From assembly GCF_044142105.1 (NCBI RefSeq), contig NZ_JBGTYM010000004.1, forward strand, positions 248,001 through 312,000: 64,000 nucleotides of DNA. The letters run 5' to 3'. The notes below the pieces were generated by a model that was not told where the DNA came from, made no database searches, and was given only the letters and a program-made list of their open reading frames with translations. The DNA is from Pseudogemmobacter sp044142105 (lineage in GTDB: Bacteria; Pseudomonadota; Alphaproteobacteria; Rhodobacterales; Rhodobacteraceae). Position 1 is the stretch's first letter. The number at the start of each line of letters is the position of its first letter. A program made the translations under genes and the position numbers. Positions 32,548 through 41,165 of the stretch are shown here, piece by piece.

Positions 32548-33387
32548 TCAGCGCCCTTTCTTCTTGGCGTGACGCGACCGGACAATCATCTTGTCGGTGG
32601 TCTTGTTGGTGCGGGTCTTGTTGCCCTTGGTGCCCTTGCCCCACGGGGTGACCGGGTGCCGGCCGCCCGAGGTACGGCCTTCGCCGCCGCCATGCGGGTG
32701 GTCGATCGGGTTCATGGCAACGCCGCGCACGGTCGGGCGGATGCCCTTGTAGCGCATGCGGCCCGCTTTACCGAAATTCTGGTTCGAGTTGTCGGGGTTC
32801 GACACGGCACCGATGGTGGCCATGCATTCCTGACGGACCAGACGCAGTTCGCCCGAGGACAGGCGGATCTGCGCATACGACCCGTCACGACCGACGAATT
32901 GCGCATAGGTGCCCGCGGCGCGCGCCAGCTGGCCGCCCTTGCCGGGCTTGAGTTCGACATTGTGGACGATCGTGCCGATCGGCATGCCCGAGAAGGGCAT
33001 CGCATTGCCGGGCTTCACGTCGACCTTGGCGCCGGCGATGATGCTGTCGCCCACGGCCAAACGCTGCGGGGCCAGCACATAGGCCAGCTCGCCATCGGCG
33101 TATTTGACCAGCGCGATGAAGGCGGTGCGGTTGGGGTCATATTCGATCCGCTCGACGATCGCGGCCATGTCCCACTTGCGACGCTTGAAGTCCACCACGC
33201 GGTAGAGGCGCTTCGCCCCGCCGCCCTGGTGGCGCATGGTGATCCGTCCGGTATTGTTCCGGCCGCCTTGCGAAATCAGACCCTCGGTGAGGGCTTTCAC
33301 AGGCCGGCCTTTCCACAGCTCCGAACGGTCGATCAGAACCAGCCCGCGCTGGCCAGGCGTCGTCGGCTTATACGACTTGAGTGCCAT
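32548..33387 (-). CDS. rplB: 50S ribosomal protein L2
   Basis: 279 residues. GRNNTGRITMRHQGGGAKRLYR and the C-terminal MNPIDHPHGGGEGRTSGGRHPVTPWG carry the L2 signature with the conserved His near the peptidyl-transferase centre. It starts a new stretch after the DUF4238 insertion, with 237 noncoding bases upstream; I found only a weak promoter candidate there. Confidence 0.98.
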   Translation of the reverse strand: MALKSYKPTTPGQRGLVLIDRSELWKGRPVKALTEGLISQGGRNNTGRITMRHQGGGAKRLYRVVDFKRRKWDMAAIVERIEYDPNRTAFIALVKYADGELAYVLAPQRLAVGDSIIAGAKVDVKPGNAMPFSGMPIGTIVHNVELKPGKGGQLARAAGTYAQFVGRDGSYAQIRLSSGELRLVRQECMATIGAVSNPDNSNQNFGKAGRMRYKGIRPTVRGVAMNPIDHPHGGGEGRTSGGRHPVTPWGKGTKGNKTRTNKTTDKMIVRSRHAKKKGR

Positions 33388-33536
33388 GTTTCCTGTCTTC
33401 CGTTTGCTTCAGGACCGTCACCTGGCCGTTGCGGGCCGGGGCGATGATCCGGGGTTAAGGGCTCCGAAGATCCCCGGTTCGTCTGTCCGAGGCGGTGAGC
33501 AGGTCACCGGAACGAACAAACCAAGAGCCCCGGACG

Positions 33537-33556
33537 AATCCGGGGCTTCTGGCGTG
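33537..33556 (-). terminator. perfect hairpin between the DUF4238 gene and rplB
   Basis: GCCCCGGA, loop CGAA, TCCGGGGC: eight pairs with a stable tetraloop, 68 bases after the DUF4238 stop. The minus strand continues TCTTGGTTTG, a moderate T content, so it could end the inserted gene's message. Confidence 0.6.
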
Positions 33557-33624
33557 GCGGTGCAGTAGCAGAAGGGGGTGGGGGTGGCAATGGGGGAAGG
33601 GCGAATTCTTAGTGGCCACGCCCC

Positions 33625-34596
33625 CTACAGCTTCCGTTTCACAATGATCGAAGGCACGTCACTGCTCGTGACAATTTTCGGGCGATTCGCGTGATTGAGC
33701 CACTTGTCGCAGAGCCTTGCAATGCCGCCATCGTTAACAGAGGCATAGATGTAACGCTCTGCTTGCGCCGCTCGAAGTCCGTTCATTTCCCGAGCCAATC
33801 GCTTCGGTATCTCTACGACCCGCTCCCTTTCCTCCCCCTGCCACGTCAGCTCAACAATTCGTGTTGGGGTGAGCGGGAAACTAACTCTCACTGTCTTGTT
33901 TGCGAAAGCACCGTCCCCGTAGACCGGGCTATGCGTTGCCGGATCAGATACCCTCGTAACTGGGCTATCCGATGTAATTAGGTGCTGGTCCCTGCTGCGC
34001 CCAACAACCCATTTCATATTCAAGAAAATGTTCGCGAGCCTCCCTATGCCTCCCAGCATGGGCAGCCCCGCCGAGCGCAGGACACTTATCGAGAAGTTGT
34101 TCGGGTCACTCAGAAATACGCGCATTTTTTCGCGCTCTTCTGGTGAAATCGCATTGCCGGTCGCCTGTTCGTACTGGTCTACAGACTGCTCGTGAACTTC
34201 CTTGTCAGAGGCGATGAACTGGGCGGTATGATGTGCCACGTGGGCCATCAATTCTGCGCCTGCACCAACGACAGAAGGGGAGCGCAAATACTGTGCGGCT
34301 AGGAAGAGCGCTATGTGTTCACGCTCTTCTCCCTTGAATACCTTTCCCTCCGATAGCTTATCCCAGAGAGGAGCAGCATTACTTTCGATCTTCCCTAAGA
34401 ATTCTTCAACCTCGTCGAGCCTTTCACCAGCCCCGCCAATTGGGCTGTAGAAGTTCGCCTCGACGGCAGTCGCCTCTGGCTTGTCACCACGGGGCTCGTT
34501 CCCGCTCGAGTAGGTCCAAACGTTTCCGTCGGGGTCGCAGAACTTGTTCAGATAGAAGCGTGGGACGACATGCTGCTTCTTGGTCCTTGTAGCCAT
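33625..34596 (-). CDS. DUF4238 protein, lower-GC insert between rplW and rplB
   Basis: About 323 residues (ATG 34596; a GTG three codons earlier is possible; no clear ribosome site). The N-terminal KKQHVVPRFYLNKFCDPDG is the DUF4238 hallmark (QHxVPxxYLxxF) and HLITSDSPVTR near 205 is its second conserved motif. No signal peptide or helix, so cytoplasmic. Two sampled 60-base lines give 33 and 30 G+C, well below the neighbours, and codon use differs, both pointing to transfer. The family is uncharacterised and often seen in variable islands; a defence role would be speculation. Confidence 0.82.
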   Translation of the reverse strand: MATRTKKQHVVPRFYLNKFCDPDGNVWTYSSGNEPRGDKPEATAVEANFYSPIGGAGERLDEVEEFLGKIESNAAPLWDKLSEGKVFKGEEREHIALFLAAQYLRSPSVVGAGAELMAHVAHHTAQFIASDKEVHEQSVDQYEQATGNAISPEEREKMRVFLSDPNNFSISVLRSAGLPMLGGIGRLANIFLNMKWVVGRSRDQHLITSDSPVTRVSDPATHSPVYGDGAFANKTVRVSFPLTPTRIVELTWQGEERERVVEIPKRLAREMNGLRAAQAERYIYASVNDGGIARLCDKWLNHANRPKIVTSSDVPSIIVKRKL

Positions 34597-34638
34597 TTTG
34601 AGCACCGTGTTGGACGATGAAGATCAATCAATGAAAAA

Positions 34639-34662
34639 AGCCCCCGCCTTCCGGCAGGGGCT
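34639..34662 (-). terminator. intrinsic terminator after rplW
   Basis: AGCCCC (34639-34644) pairs with GGGGCT (34657-34662), with inner GCC/GGC and a TTCC loop; the minus strand then has six T. It ends the rpsJ-rplW unit and insulates the DUF4238 gene. Confidence 0.85.
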
Positions 34663-34686
34663 CATTCTTTTCACCTGAACGTCCGC

Positions 34687-34983
34687 TCAGAGGCCGGTCG
34701 ACACGTCGATCGTGTGGCCTTCTTCAAGCGACACATAGGCCTTCTTCTTGTCGCTGCGCTCGCCGGCGCGGCCGCGGAACTTCTTGGCCTTGCCCTTGGT
34801 GATGGTGGTGTTCACCGCCTTCACCTTGACGCCGAAGACGGCCTCGACCGCCTCCTTGATCTGGGGCTTGGTCGCATCCATGGCGACCTGGAAGACCACC
34901 GCGCCCGCCTCGGAGGCCATGGTGGCCTTCTCGGTGATGATCGGCTTCTTGATCAGGTCGTAATGTTCGGGTTTCACGCTCAT
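34687..34983 (-). CDS. rplW: 50S ribosomal protein L23
   Basis: 98 residues. HYDLIKKPIITEKATMASEAG and FQVAMDATKPQIKEAVEAVFGVKVKAVNT identify L23, the exit-site dock for trigger factor and SRP. The ATG overlaps the rplD stop by four bases. A terminator follows instead of rplB. Confidence 0.97.
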   Translation of the reverse strand: MSVKPEHYDLIKKPIITEKATMASEAGAVVFQVAMDATKPQIKEAVEAVFGVKVKAVNTTITKGKAKKFRGRAGERSDKKKAYVSLEEGHTIDVSTGL

Positions 34984-35600
34984 TTCAGACGCGCCTCCAG
35001 GGCTTCGACACCCGCCTTCGTGATCACCAGGATGTCACGCTTCAGGATGTCATACACGTTCGCGCCGATGGTCGGCAGCACGTCGACGCCATCGAGGTTG
35101 CGGGCCGCCAGCGCGAAATTCGCGTCGACCACCGCCCCGTCGATGACGAGCGCGCGCTTCCAGCCCAGCTCCTTCACGGTCTTGGCCAGCGCGGCGGTCT
35201 TGGCTTCGGCCAGGGTGGCCGCATCCAGGATCACCAGCTCGCCCGCCTTGGCCTTGGCCGACAGCGCATGGCGCAGGCCGAGGGCGCGGAACTTCTTCGG
35301 CAGGTCATGGGCGTGGCTACGCGGGGTCGGGCCCTTGTACACACCACCGTGACGGAAGATCGGGGCCTTCTTGGAGCCGTGGCGTGCGCCGCCGGTGCCC
35401 TTCTGGCGATAGATCTTCTTGGTCGAATAGCTGACATCCGACTTGCCCAGAACCGAATGTGTGCCAGCCTGGGCCTTGGCCCGCTGCCAGCGCACCACGC
35501 GGTGCAGGATGTCGGCGCGCGGCTCAAGGCCGAACAGCGCTTCGTCCAGATCGATCGAGCCGGCCTTCTTGCCGTCAAGCTTGATCACATCGAGTTTCAT
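34980..35600 (-). CDS. rplD: 50S ribosomal protein L4
   Basis: 206 residues. VRWQRAKAQAGTHSVLGKSDVSYSTKKIYRQKGTGGARHGS is the tunnel-loop region. In enterics L4 represses the S10 operon by attenuation; no leader evidence for that here. It overlaps both neighbours by four bases (ATGA), so L3, L4 and L23 are strictly coupled. Confidence 0.97.
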   Translation of the reverse strand: MKLDVIKLDGKKAGSIDLDEALFGLEPRADILHRVVRWQRAKAQAGTHSVLGKSDVSYSTKKIYRQKGTGGARHGSKKAPIFRHGGVYKGPTPRSHAHDLPKKFRALGLRHALSAKAKAGELVILDAATLAEAKTAALAKTVKELGWKRALVIDGAVVDANFALAARNLDGVDVLPTIGANVYDILKRDILVITKAGVEALEARLK

Positions 35601-36316
35601 GCTTCACCCCCTTCGGCGGCCACTTCGGCAGCCGGAGCAGCAGCAGCGCGGATCGCGGCCGGACGCGGGGCGTCCTTGGCTTCCGGCTTCTTGACCGCAT
35701 CCTTCACGGTGACCCAGCCGCCGGCGGCACCGGGGACAGCCCCCTTGATCATGATCAGGCCGCGTTCCGCATCGGTGCGGACGACCTGCAGATTCTGGGT
35801 GGTGACCCGGACCGAACCCAGGTGGCCGGCCATCTTCTTGCCCTTGAACACCTTGCCGGGGTCCTGGCACTGGCCGGTCGAACCGTGCGAGCGGTGCGAG
35901 ACCGACACGCCGTGCGAGGCACGCAGACCGCCGAAATTGTGCCGCTTCATGGCACCGGCAAAGCCCTTACCGATCGAGGTGCCCGCCACGTCGACGTGCT
36001 GACCCGCGATGTAATGGTCGGCGGTGATTTCCGCGCCCACGTCGATCAGGCAATCCGGGGTGACCCGGAATTCAGCCAGCTTGCGCTTGGGGGCCACCGA
36101 GGCCTTGGCGAAGTGGCCGCGCTGCGCGGCGGTGGTGCGGCTGACCTTGGCCGTGCCCGCGCCAAGCTGGACGGCGGTATAGCCATCCTTGTCGGCGGTG
36201 CGTTGGGCCACGACCTGCAGATTGTCGAGCTGAAGAACGGTCACAGGGATCTGCTTGCCGTCTTCCATGAACAGCCGGGTCATGCCCAGCTTCTTTGCGA
36301 TAACGCCAGAACGCAT
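35597..36316 (-). CDS. rplC: 50S ribosomal protein L3, extended C-terminus
   Basis: 239 residues, about 30 longer than E. coli L3. The core has IGKGFAGAMKRHNFGGLRASHGVSVSHRSHGSTGQCQDPGKVFKGKKMAGH near the peptidyl-transferase centre. The extra end is Ala/Pro/Glu-rich (APRPAAIRAAAAPAAEVAAEGGEA), common in this lineage and probably disordered. Confidence 0.97.
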   Translation of the reverse strand: MRSGVIAKKLGMTRLFMEDGKQIPVTVLQLDNLQVVAQRTADKDGYTAVQLGAGTAKVSRTTAAQRGHFAKASVAPKRKLAEFRVTPDCLIDVGAEITADHYIAGQHVDVAGTSIGKGFAGAMKRHNFGGLRASHGVSVSHRSHGSTGQCQDPGKVFKGKKMAGHLGSVRVTTQNLQVVRTDAERGLIMIKGAVPGAAGGWVTVKDAVKKPEAKDAPRPAAIRAAAAPAAEVAAEGGEA

Positions 36317-36327
36317 GATCAGCCCCC

Positions 36328-36636
36328 TCAGACCTTGATCTCGACGTCGACGCCCGCGGCGAGGTCGAGCTTCATCAGCGCGTCCACGGTCTGCGGCGTC
36401 GGGTCGACGATGTCGAGAAGACGCTTATGCGTCCGGATTTCCCACTGGTCGCGCGACTTCTTGTCGATATGCGGACCGCGCAGAACGGTGAATTTCTCGA
36501 TCCGGTTGGGAAGCGGGATCGGGCCGCGCACTTGCGCGCCGGTCCGCTTTGCCGTGTTGACGATTTCCTGCGTGCTGGCATCCAGAACGCGGTAATCGAA
36601 GGCTTTCAGCCGGATGCGGATGGTCTGACCTTGCAT
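36328..36636 (-). CDS. rpsJ: 30S ribosomal protein S10
   Basis: 102 residues. QTIRIRLKAFDYRVLDASTQEIVNTAKRTGAQVRGPIPLPN is S10. The protein also acts as NusE in antitermination complexes. It follows tuf after 71 bases that contain a strong GC hairpin. Confidence 0.97.
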   Translation of the reverse strand: MQGQTIRIRLKAFDYRVLDASTQEIVNTAKRTGAQVRGPIPLPNRIEKFTVLRGPHIDKKSRDQWEIRTHKRLLDIVDPTPQTVDALMKLDLAAGVDVEIKV

Positions 36637-36672
36637 CTTGTTGGTTTCCTTCGGGGGGTCACAAAATAGGAA

Positions 36673-36695
36673 CGGGCGCGCTTAACGCGCGCCCG
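36673..36695 (-). terminator. hairpin between tuf and rpsJ
   Basis: CGGGCGCGC, loop TTAAC region, GCGCGCCCG: nine pairs, 13 bases after the tuf stop, followed by TTCCTATTTTG on the minus strand. Probably a partial terminator that sets the tuf/S10 ratio. Confidence 0.5.
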
Positions 36696-36707
36696 CGGGG
36701 AAGTCAA

Positions 36708-37883
36708 TCAGGCGATGATTTTGGAGACGACGCCTGCGCCGACGGTGCGGCCGCCTTCACGGATGGCGAAGCGCAGCTTCTCTTCCATCGCGATCGGGGC
36801 GATCAGCTCGACCTCGAACTTCAGGTTGTCGCCCGGCATCACCATCTCGGTGCCTTCCGGCAGCTTCACGGTGCCGGTCACGTCGGTGGTGCGGAAGTAG
36901 AATTGCGGGCGGTAGTTCGCGAAGAACGGCGTGTGACGGCCGCCTTCTTCCTTGGTCAGGATATAGGCCTCGGCTTCGAACTTGGTGTGCGGGTTCACCG
37001 ATTTCGGCTTGCACAGAACCTGGCCGCGCTCGACGCCGTCGCGGTCGATGCCGCGCAGCAGCACGCCCACGTTGTCGCCGGCCTCACCGCGATCCAGGAG
37101 CTTGCGGAACATCTCGACGCCGGTGCAGGTCGACTTCTTGGTGTCGCGGATGCCCACGATCTCCACTTCGTCGCCGACATTGATCACGCCGCGCTCGATA
37201 CGACCCGTGACCACGGTGCCGCGGCCCGAGATCGAGAACACGTCTTCGATCGGCATCAGGAAGGGCTGGTCGACGGCGCGGGCCGGGGTCGGGATATATT
37301 CGTCCACGGCCTTCAAGAGCGCGCGGATCGAATCCTCGCCGATGTCCTTGCGCTCGCCGATCATCGCCTGATGCGCCGAACCCTTGATGATCGGGATATC
37401 GTCGCCAGGATAGTCGTAGGACGACAGCAGCTCGCGGATTTCCATCTCGACCAGCTCGAGCAGTTCCGCGTCATCCACCAGGTCGACCTTGTTCATGTAG
37501 ACGACCATATAGGGGATGCCGACCTGACGGCCGAGCAGGATATGCTCGCGGGTCTGCGGCATCGGGCCGTCCGACGAGGCCACGACCAGGATCGCGCCGT
37601 CCATCTGCGCCGCACCCGTGATCATGTTCTTCACATAGTCCGCGTGGCCGGGGCAGTCGACATGGGCGTAGTGGCGGGCTTCGGTCTCGTATTCGACATG
37701 GGCCGTCGAGATGGTGATGCCGCGCGCACGCTCTTCCGGCGCACCGTCAATCTGGTCATAGGCGCGGAATTCGCCGAAATACTTCGTGATCGCCGCGGTC
37801 AGCGTGGTCTTGCCGTGGTCGACGTGACCGATCGTGCCGATGTTCACATGCGGCTTGGTGCGTTCAAACTTGGCCTTGGCCAT
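36708..37883 (-). CDS. tuf: elongation factor Tu, first copy
   Basis: 391 residues; delivers aminoacyl-tRNA to the ribosome as a GTP complex. G1 GHVDHGKTT (18-26), G2 region with RGITIST, G3 DCPGHADY (about 80), G4 MNKVD (about 135). It ends GRTVGAGVVSKIIA. It follows fusA by 83 bases with two hairpins. The last 322 bases plus the five after the stop match the second copy at the right edge exactly. Confidence 0.98.
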   Translation of the reverse strand: MAKAKFERTKPHVNIGTIGHVDHGKTTLTAAITKYFGEFRAYDQIDGAPEERARGITISTAHVEYETEARHYAHVDCPGHADYVKNMITGAAQMDGAILVVASSDGPMPQTREHILLGRQVGIPYMVVYMNKVDLVDDAELLELVEMEIRELLSSYDYPGDDIPIIKGSAHQAMIGERKDIGEDSIRALLKAVDEYIPTPARAVDQPFLMPIEDVFSISGRGTVVTGRIERGVINVGDEVEIVGIRDTKKSTCTGVEMFRKLLDRGEAGDNVGVLLRGIDRDGVERGQVLCKPKSVNPHTKFEAEAYILTKEEGGRHTPFFANYRPQFYFRTTDVTGTVKLPEGTEMVMPGDNLKFEVELIAPIAMEEKLRFAIREGGRTVGAGVVSKIIA

Positions 37884-37910
37884 GGGATCTCTCCTCTGCG
37901 TTTCGATGTG

Positions 37911-37959
37911 CCGGGGCGGTCCCCGGCCTACGGGGCGGTAGGGCGGGGCTTACCCCGCC
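37911..37959 (-). other. two perfect hairpins between fusA and tuf
   Basis: CCGGGG/CCCCGG around CGGT (37911-37926) and GGCGGGG/CCCCGCC around CTTA (37942-37959). Both have four-base loops and no T-run; likely mRNA processing or stability elements between the two factor genes. Confidence 0.5.
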
Positions 37960-37966
37960 ACACCGA

Positions 37967-40084
37967 TCAAGCGTATTTCTTCTGGATCTCTTGCGAGATG
38001 TTCTCGGGCACCGCGTCGTAATGGTCGAACTGCATCGTGAACACCGCGCGGCCCGAGGACATCGAGCGCAGGTTGTTGATGTAGCCGAACATATTCGCCA
38101 GCGGCACCATGCAGTTGATGACATTCGCGTTGCCGCGGGTGTCCTGCCCCTGCACCATGCCCCGACGCGAGGTCAGGTCGCCGATGATCGAACCGGTATA
38201 TTCCTCGGGCGTCACCACCTCGACCTTCATGATCGGTTCCAGCAGCTTCGCGCCGGCCTTCTTCAGACCTTCGCGCATCGCAGCGCGCGAGGCGATTTCG
38301 AAAGCCAGAACCGACGAGTCGACGTCGTGGAACGCACCGTCAACCAGCGCGACCTTGAAGTCGATGACCGGGAAGCCAGCCAGCGGACCCGAGTCCATGA
38401 CGGACTTGATGCCCTTTTCGACGCCGGGGATGTATTCCTTCGGCACCGCACCACCGACGATCTTCGATTCGAACGAGTAGCCCTCGCCCGGCTCGGTCGG
38501 GGTGATCTGCAGCTTGACGCGGGCGAACTGGCCCGTACCACCGGTCTGCTTCTTGTGGGTATAGTCGATCTCGTGAGCGCTCGAGATGGTCTCGCGATAG
38601 GCCACCTGCGGCGCACCGATATTCGCCTCGACCTTGAACTCGCGACGCATACGGTCGACGAGGATGTCGAGGTGAAGTTCGCCCATGCCCTTCATGATGG
38701 TCTGGCCCGATTCCAGATCGGTCTCGACGCGGAAAGACGGGTCTTCGGCAGCCAGGCGCGCGAGGGCGAGGCCCATCTTCTCCTGGTCAGCCTTCGACTT
38801 CGGTTCCACGGCGATCTCGATCACCGGCTCCGGGAAGGTCATGGTTTCCAGAACGACCTGGTTCGCCGGGTCGCACAGGGTGTCACCCGTGGTGGTTTCC
38901 TTCAGGCCCGCCAGCGCGATGATGTCGCCCGCGAAGGCTTCGTCGATTTCCTCGCGGTTGATGGCGTGCATCATCATCATCCGGCCAACGCGTTCCTTGC
39001 GGCCCTTGGTCGAGTTGACCATCTGGTCGCCCTTCTTGAGCACACCGGAATAGATGCGCGTGAAGGTGAGCGAGCCCACGAAGGGGTCGTTCATGATCTT
39101 GAAGGCCAGGGCGGCGAAGGGCTGGGCGTCGTCGGCCGAACGGGCGATGTTGCGCTCTTCGGTCTCGTCGCCGGGCTTGAAGCCCATATAGGCGGGCACG
39201 TCCACCGGTGAGGGCAGGTAGTCGATGACCGAGTTCAGCACCATCTGCACGCCCTTGTTCTTGAAGGACGAACCGGCGGTGACCGGAACGAAGGCCATGG
39301 ACAGGGTGCCCTTGCGGATCAGCGCGCGCAGGGTCGCCTCGTCGGGCTCATTGCCCTCGAGATAGGCTTCCATCGCGGCATCGTCCTGCTCGACGGCGAG
39401 TTCGATCAGCTTGCTGCGCCATTCTTCGGACACGGCCTTCATCTCGTCGCGGATCGGCCGGATTTCCCAGGCGGCGCCCAGGTCTTCCGAAGTGTAGACC
39501 CATTCCTGCATCAGCACGAGGTCGACAACGCCTTCCAGCTTGTCCTCAGCGCCGATCGGCAGAGCGATCGGGCACGGGGTCGCGCCGGTGCGGTCCTTGA
39601 TCATCTGCACGCATTTGAAGAAGTCGGCACCGATCTTGTCCATCTTGTTGACATAGACGATGCGCGGCACCTTGTAGCGGTCAGCCTGGCGCCAGACGGT
39701 TTCGGTCTGCGGCTCGACGCCGGCATTGGCGTCCAGCAGGCAGACGGCGCCGTCCAGAACGGCCAGCGAACGCTCGACTTCGATGGTGAAGTCGACGTGG
39801 CCGGGGGTGTCGATGATGTTGAAGCGGTGCTTCGGCGAGGTCGGCGTCTTACCGTCGATGGTCTTTTCCCAGAACGTCGTCGTCGCTGCCGAGGTGATGG
39901 TGATCCCCCGCTCCTGCTCTTGCTCCATCCAGTCCATCGTGGCGGCGCCGTCATGGACTTCGCCGATCTTGTGGGACTTGCCGGTGTAGTAGAGGATCCG
40001 CTCGGTCGTCGTGGTCTTGCCCGCGTCGATATGGGCCATGATCCCGAAGTTGCGGTAGAGGTTCAGCGGGTATTCGCGTGCCAT
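37967..40084 (-). CDS. fusA: elongation factor G
   Basis: 705 residues; GTPase that moves tRNAs and mRNA after peptide transfer. G1 AHIDAGKTTTTE (18-29), G3 DTPGHVDF (about 91), G4 VNKMDK (about 145). Domains II to V follow in full, with MKVEVVTPEEYTGSIIGDLTSRRG in domain V. Nine bases separate it from rpsG. Confidence 0.98.
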   Translation of the reverse strand: MAREYPLNLYRNFGIMAHIDAGKTTTTERILYYTGKSHKIGEVHDGAATMDWMEQEQERGITITSAATTTFWEKTIDGKTPTSPKHRFNIIDTPGHVDFTIEVERSLAVLDGAVCLLDANAGVEPQTETVWRQADRYKVPRIVYVNKMDKIGADFFKCVQMIKDRTGATPCPIALPIGAEDKLEGVVDLVLMQEWVYTSEDLGAAWEIRPIRDEMKAVSEEWRSKLIELAVEQDDAAMEAYLEGNEPDEATLRALIRKGTLSMAFVPVTAGSSFKNKGVQMVLNSVIDYLPSPVDVPAYMGFKPGDETEERNIARSADDAQPFAALAFKIMNDPFVGSLTFTRIYSGVLKKGDQMVNSTKGRKERVGRMMMMHAINREEIDEAFAGDIIALAGLKETTTGDTLCDPANQVVLETMTFPEPVIEIAVEPKSKADQEKMGLALARLAAEDPSFRVETDLESGQTIMKGMGELHLDILVDRMRREFKVEANIGAPQVAYRETISSAHEIDYTHKKQTGGTGQFARVKLQITPTEPGEGYSFESKIVGGAVPKEYIPGVEKGIKSVMDSGPLAGFPVIDFKVALVDGAFHDVDSSVLAFEIASRAAMREGLKKAGAKLLEPIMKVEVVTPEEYTGSIIGDLTSRRGMVQGQDTRGNANVINCMVPLANMFGYINNLRSMSSGRAVFTMQFDHYDAVPENISQEIQKKYA

Positions 40085-40093
40085 GATGTCCTC

Positions 40094-40564
40094 TTACCAG
40101 CGATAATGGCTGAACGCCTTGTTCGCGTCCGCCATCTTGTGGGTGTCTTCGCGCTTCTTCACGGCAGTGCCGCGATTGTTCGCCGCATCGGCCAGTTCGG
40201 CGGCCAGACGCTCTTCCATCGTGTTTTCGTTGCGTTTGCGGGCAGCGGTGATCAGCCAACGGATCGCCAGGGCTTCGCGGCGCTCGGAGCGCACTTCGAC
40301 CGGCACCTGATAGGTGGCGCCACCGACGCGGCGCGACCGCACTTCGACCGAGGGCTTCACATTGTCGAGGGCTTCGTGGAACAGCGCGACGGGTTCGCGC
40401 TTCAGACGGCCCTGAACGCGCTCAAGCGCGCCGTAGACGATCGACTCGGCGACTGACTTCTTGCCGTCGAGCATAAGGTTGTTCATGAATTTCGAGATGA
40501 CGCGGTCGCCATACTTGGCGTCCGGGAGAACTTCGCGCTTCTCTGCGGCGTGACGACGGGACAT
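40094..40564 (-). CDS. rpsG: 30S ribosomal protein S7
   Basis: 156 residues. SRRHAAEKREVLPDAKYGDRVISKFMNNLMLDGKKSVAE and VRSRRVGGATYQVPVEVRSERREALA are the S7 signatures. S7 nucleates the 30S head and, in enterics, represses the str operon. It ends KAFSHYRW, as in the longer alphaproteobacterial and E. coli-type proteins. Confidence 0.97.
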   Translation of the reverse strand: MSRRHAAEKREVLPDAKYGDRVISKFMNNLMLDGKKSVAESIVYGALERVQGRLKREPVALFHEALDNVKPSVEVRSRRVGGATYQVPVEVRSERREALAIRWLITAARKRNENTMEERLAAELADAANNRGTAVKKREDTHKMADANKAFSHYRW

Positions 40565-40584
40565 GTTCCGTTACCTCTCCTGGA

Positions 40585-40956
40585 TCACTTCGGACGCTTG
40601 GCGCCGTATTTCGAACGACGCTGACGACGGTCTTTGACGCCCTGGGTATCCAGCACACCGCGGAGGATGTGGTAACGGACACCCGGCAAGTCCTTGACGC
40701 GGCCGCCGCGGATCAGAACAACGCTGTGCTCTTGCAGGTTGTGCTTTTCGCCCGGGATGTAGGAGATGACCTCGAAGCCGTTGGTCAGGCGGACCTTCGC
40801 AACCTTCCGCATAGCGGAGTTCGGCTTCTTCGGGGTGGTGGTGTAGACGCGGGTGCAGACGCCGCGCTTCTGCGGGCATTCCTGCAGGTGCTGCGACTTC
40901 GACTTCCGCACATTCGCTTCCCGGGGTTTCCGGATCAGCTGTTGAATCGTCGGCAT
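40585..40956 (-). CDS. rpsL: 30S ribosomal protein S12
   Basis: 123 residues. PTIQQLIRKPR, TTPKKPNSAMRKVAKVRL and GGRVKDLPGVRYHILRG show wild-type-like lysines at the two positions that affect decoding accuracy. It is the first gene of the str operon. The 5' leader has perfect stems CGCCCCG/CGGGGCG (40979-40999) and CGCCCA/TGGGCG (41051-41066). Confidence 0.97.
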   Translation of the reverse strand: MPTIQQLIRKPREANVRKSKSQHLQECPQKRGVCTRVYTTTPKKPNSAMRKVAKVRLTNGFEVISYIPGEKHNLQEHSVVLIRGGRVKDLPGVRYHILRGVLDTQGVKDRRQRRSKYGAKRPK

Positions 40957-40978
40957 TCACGTTCCTCGTTTCGATACT

Positions 40979-41066
40979 CGCCCCGTTGCCTTCGGGGCGC
41001 CGCTTCTCGACCGTGCCCTGCGCTCATCGCAAAACACGAAAATCCGCTTCCGCCCACGAATGGGCG
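40979..41066 (-). other. structured leader of rpsL
   Basis: Two perfect stems, CGCCCCG/CGGGGCG (40979-40999, seven-base loop) and CGCCCA/TGGGCG with loop CGAA (41051-41066), lie in the 5' region of the str operon. They could form a ribosomal-protein or growth-rate control leader; no match to a named leader is claimed. Confidence 0.4.
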
Positions 41067-41129
41067 AGGCGGTGGAATTCCAGAGGATCGGGGCCTGCTG
41101 ACCCGGATCATGACCACATCAAGATGTGA

Positions 41130-41148
41130 GCCCCGGCAGACCGGGGGC
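41130..41148 (-). terminator. hairpin after the PAP2 gene
   Basis: GCCCCGG, loop CAGA, CCGGGG(G)C, 18 bases after the PAP2 stop; CTCACATCTTG follows on the minus strand. It may separate the envelope cassette from the str operon. Confidence 0.45.
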
Positions 41149-41165
41149 CTGTCAGGGTGAGCGGG

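Noticed and set aside
33388..33624. Promoter for rplB (TTGCCA-N17-TACTGC near 33570-33600)
   Set aside because: The -10 is poor and lies upstream of a hairpin; too weak to list as a feature.
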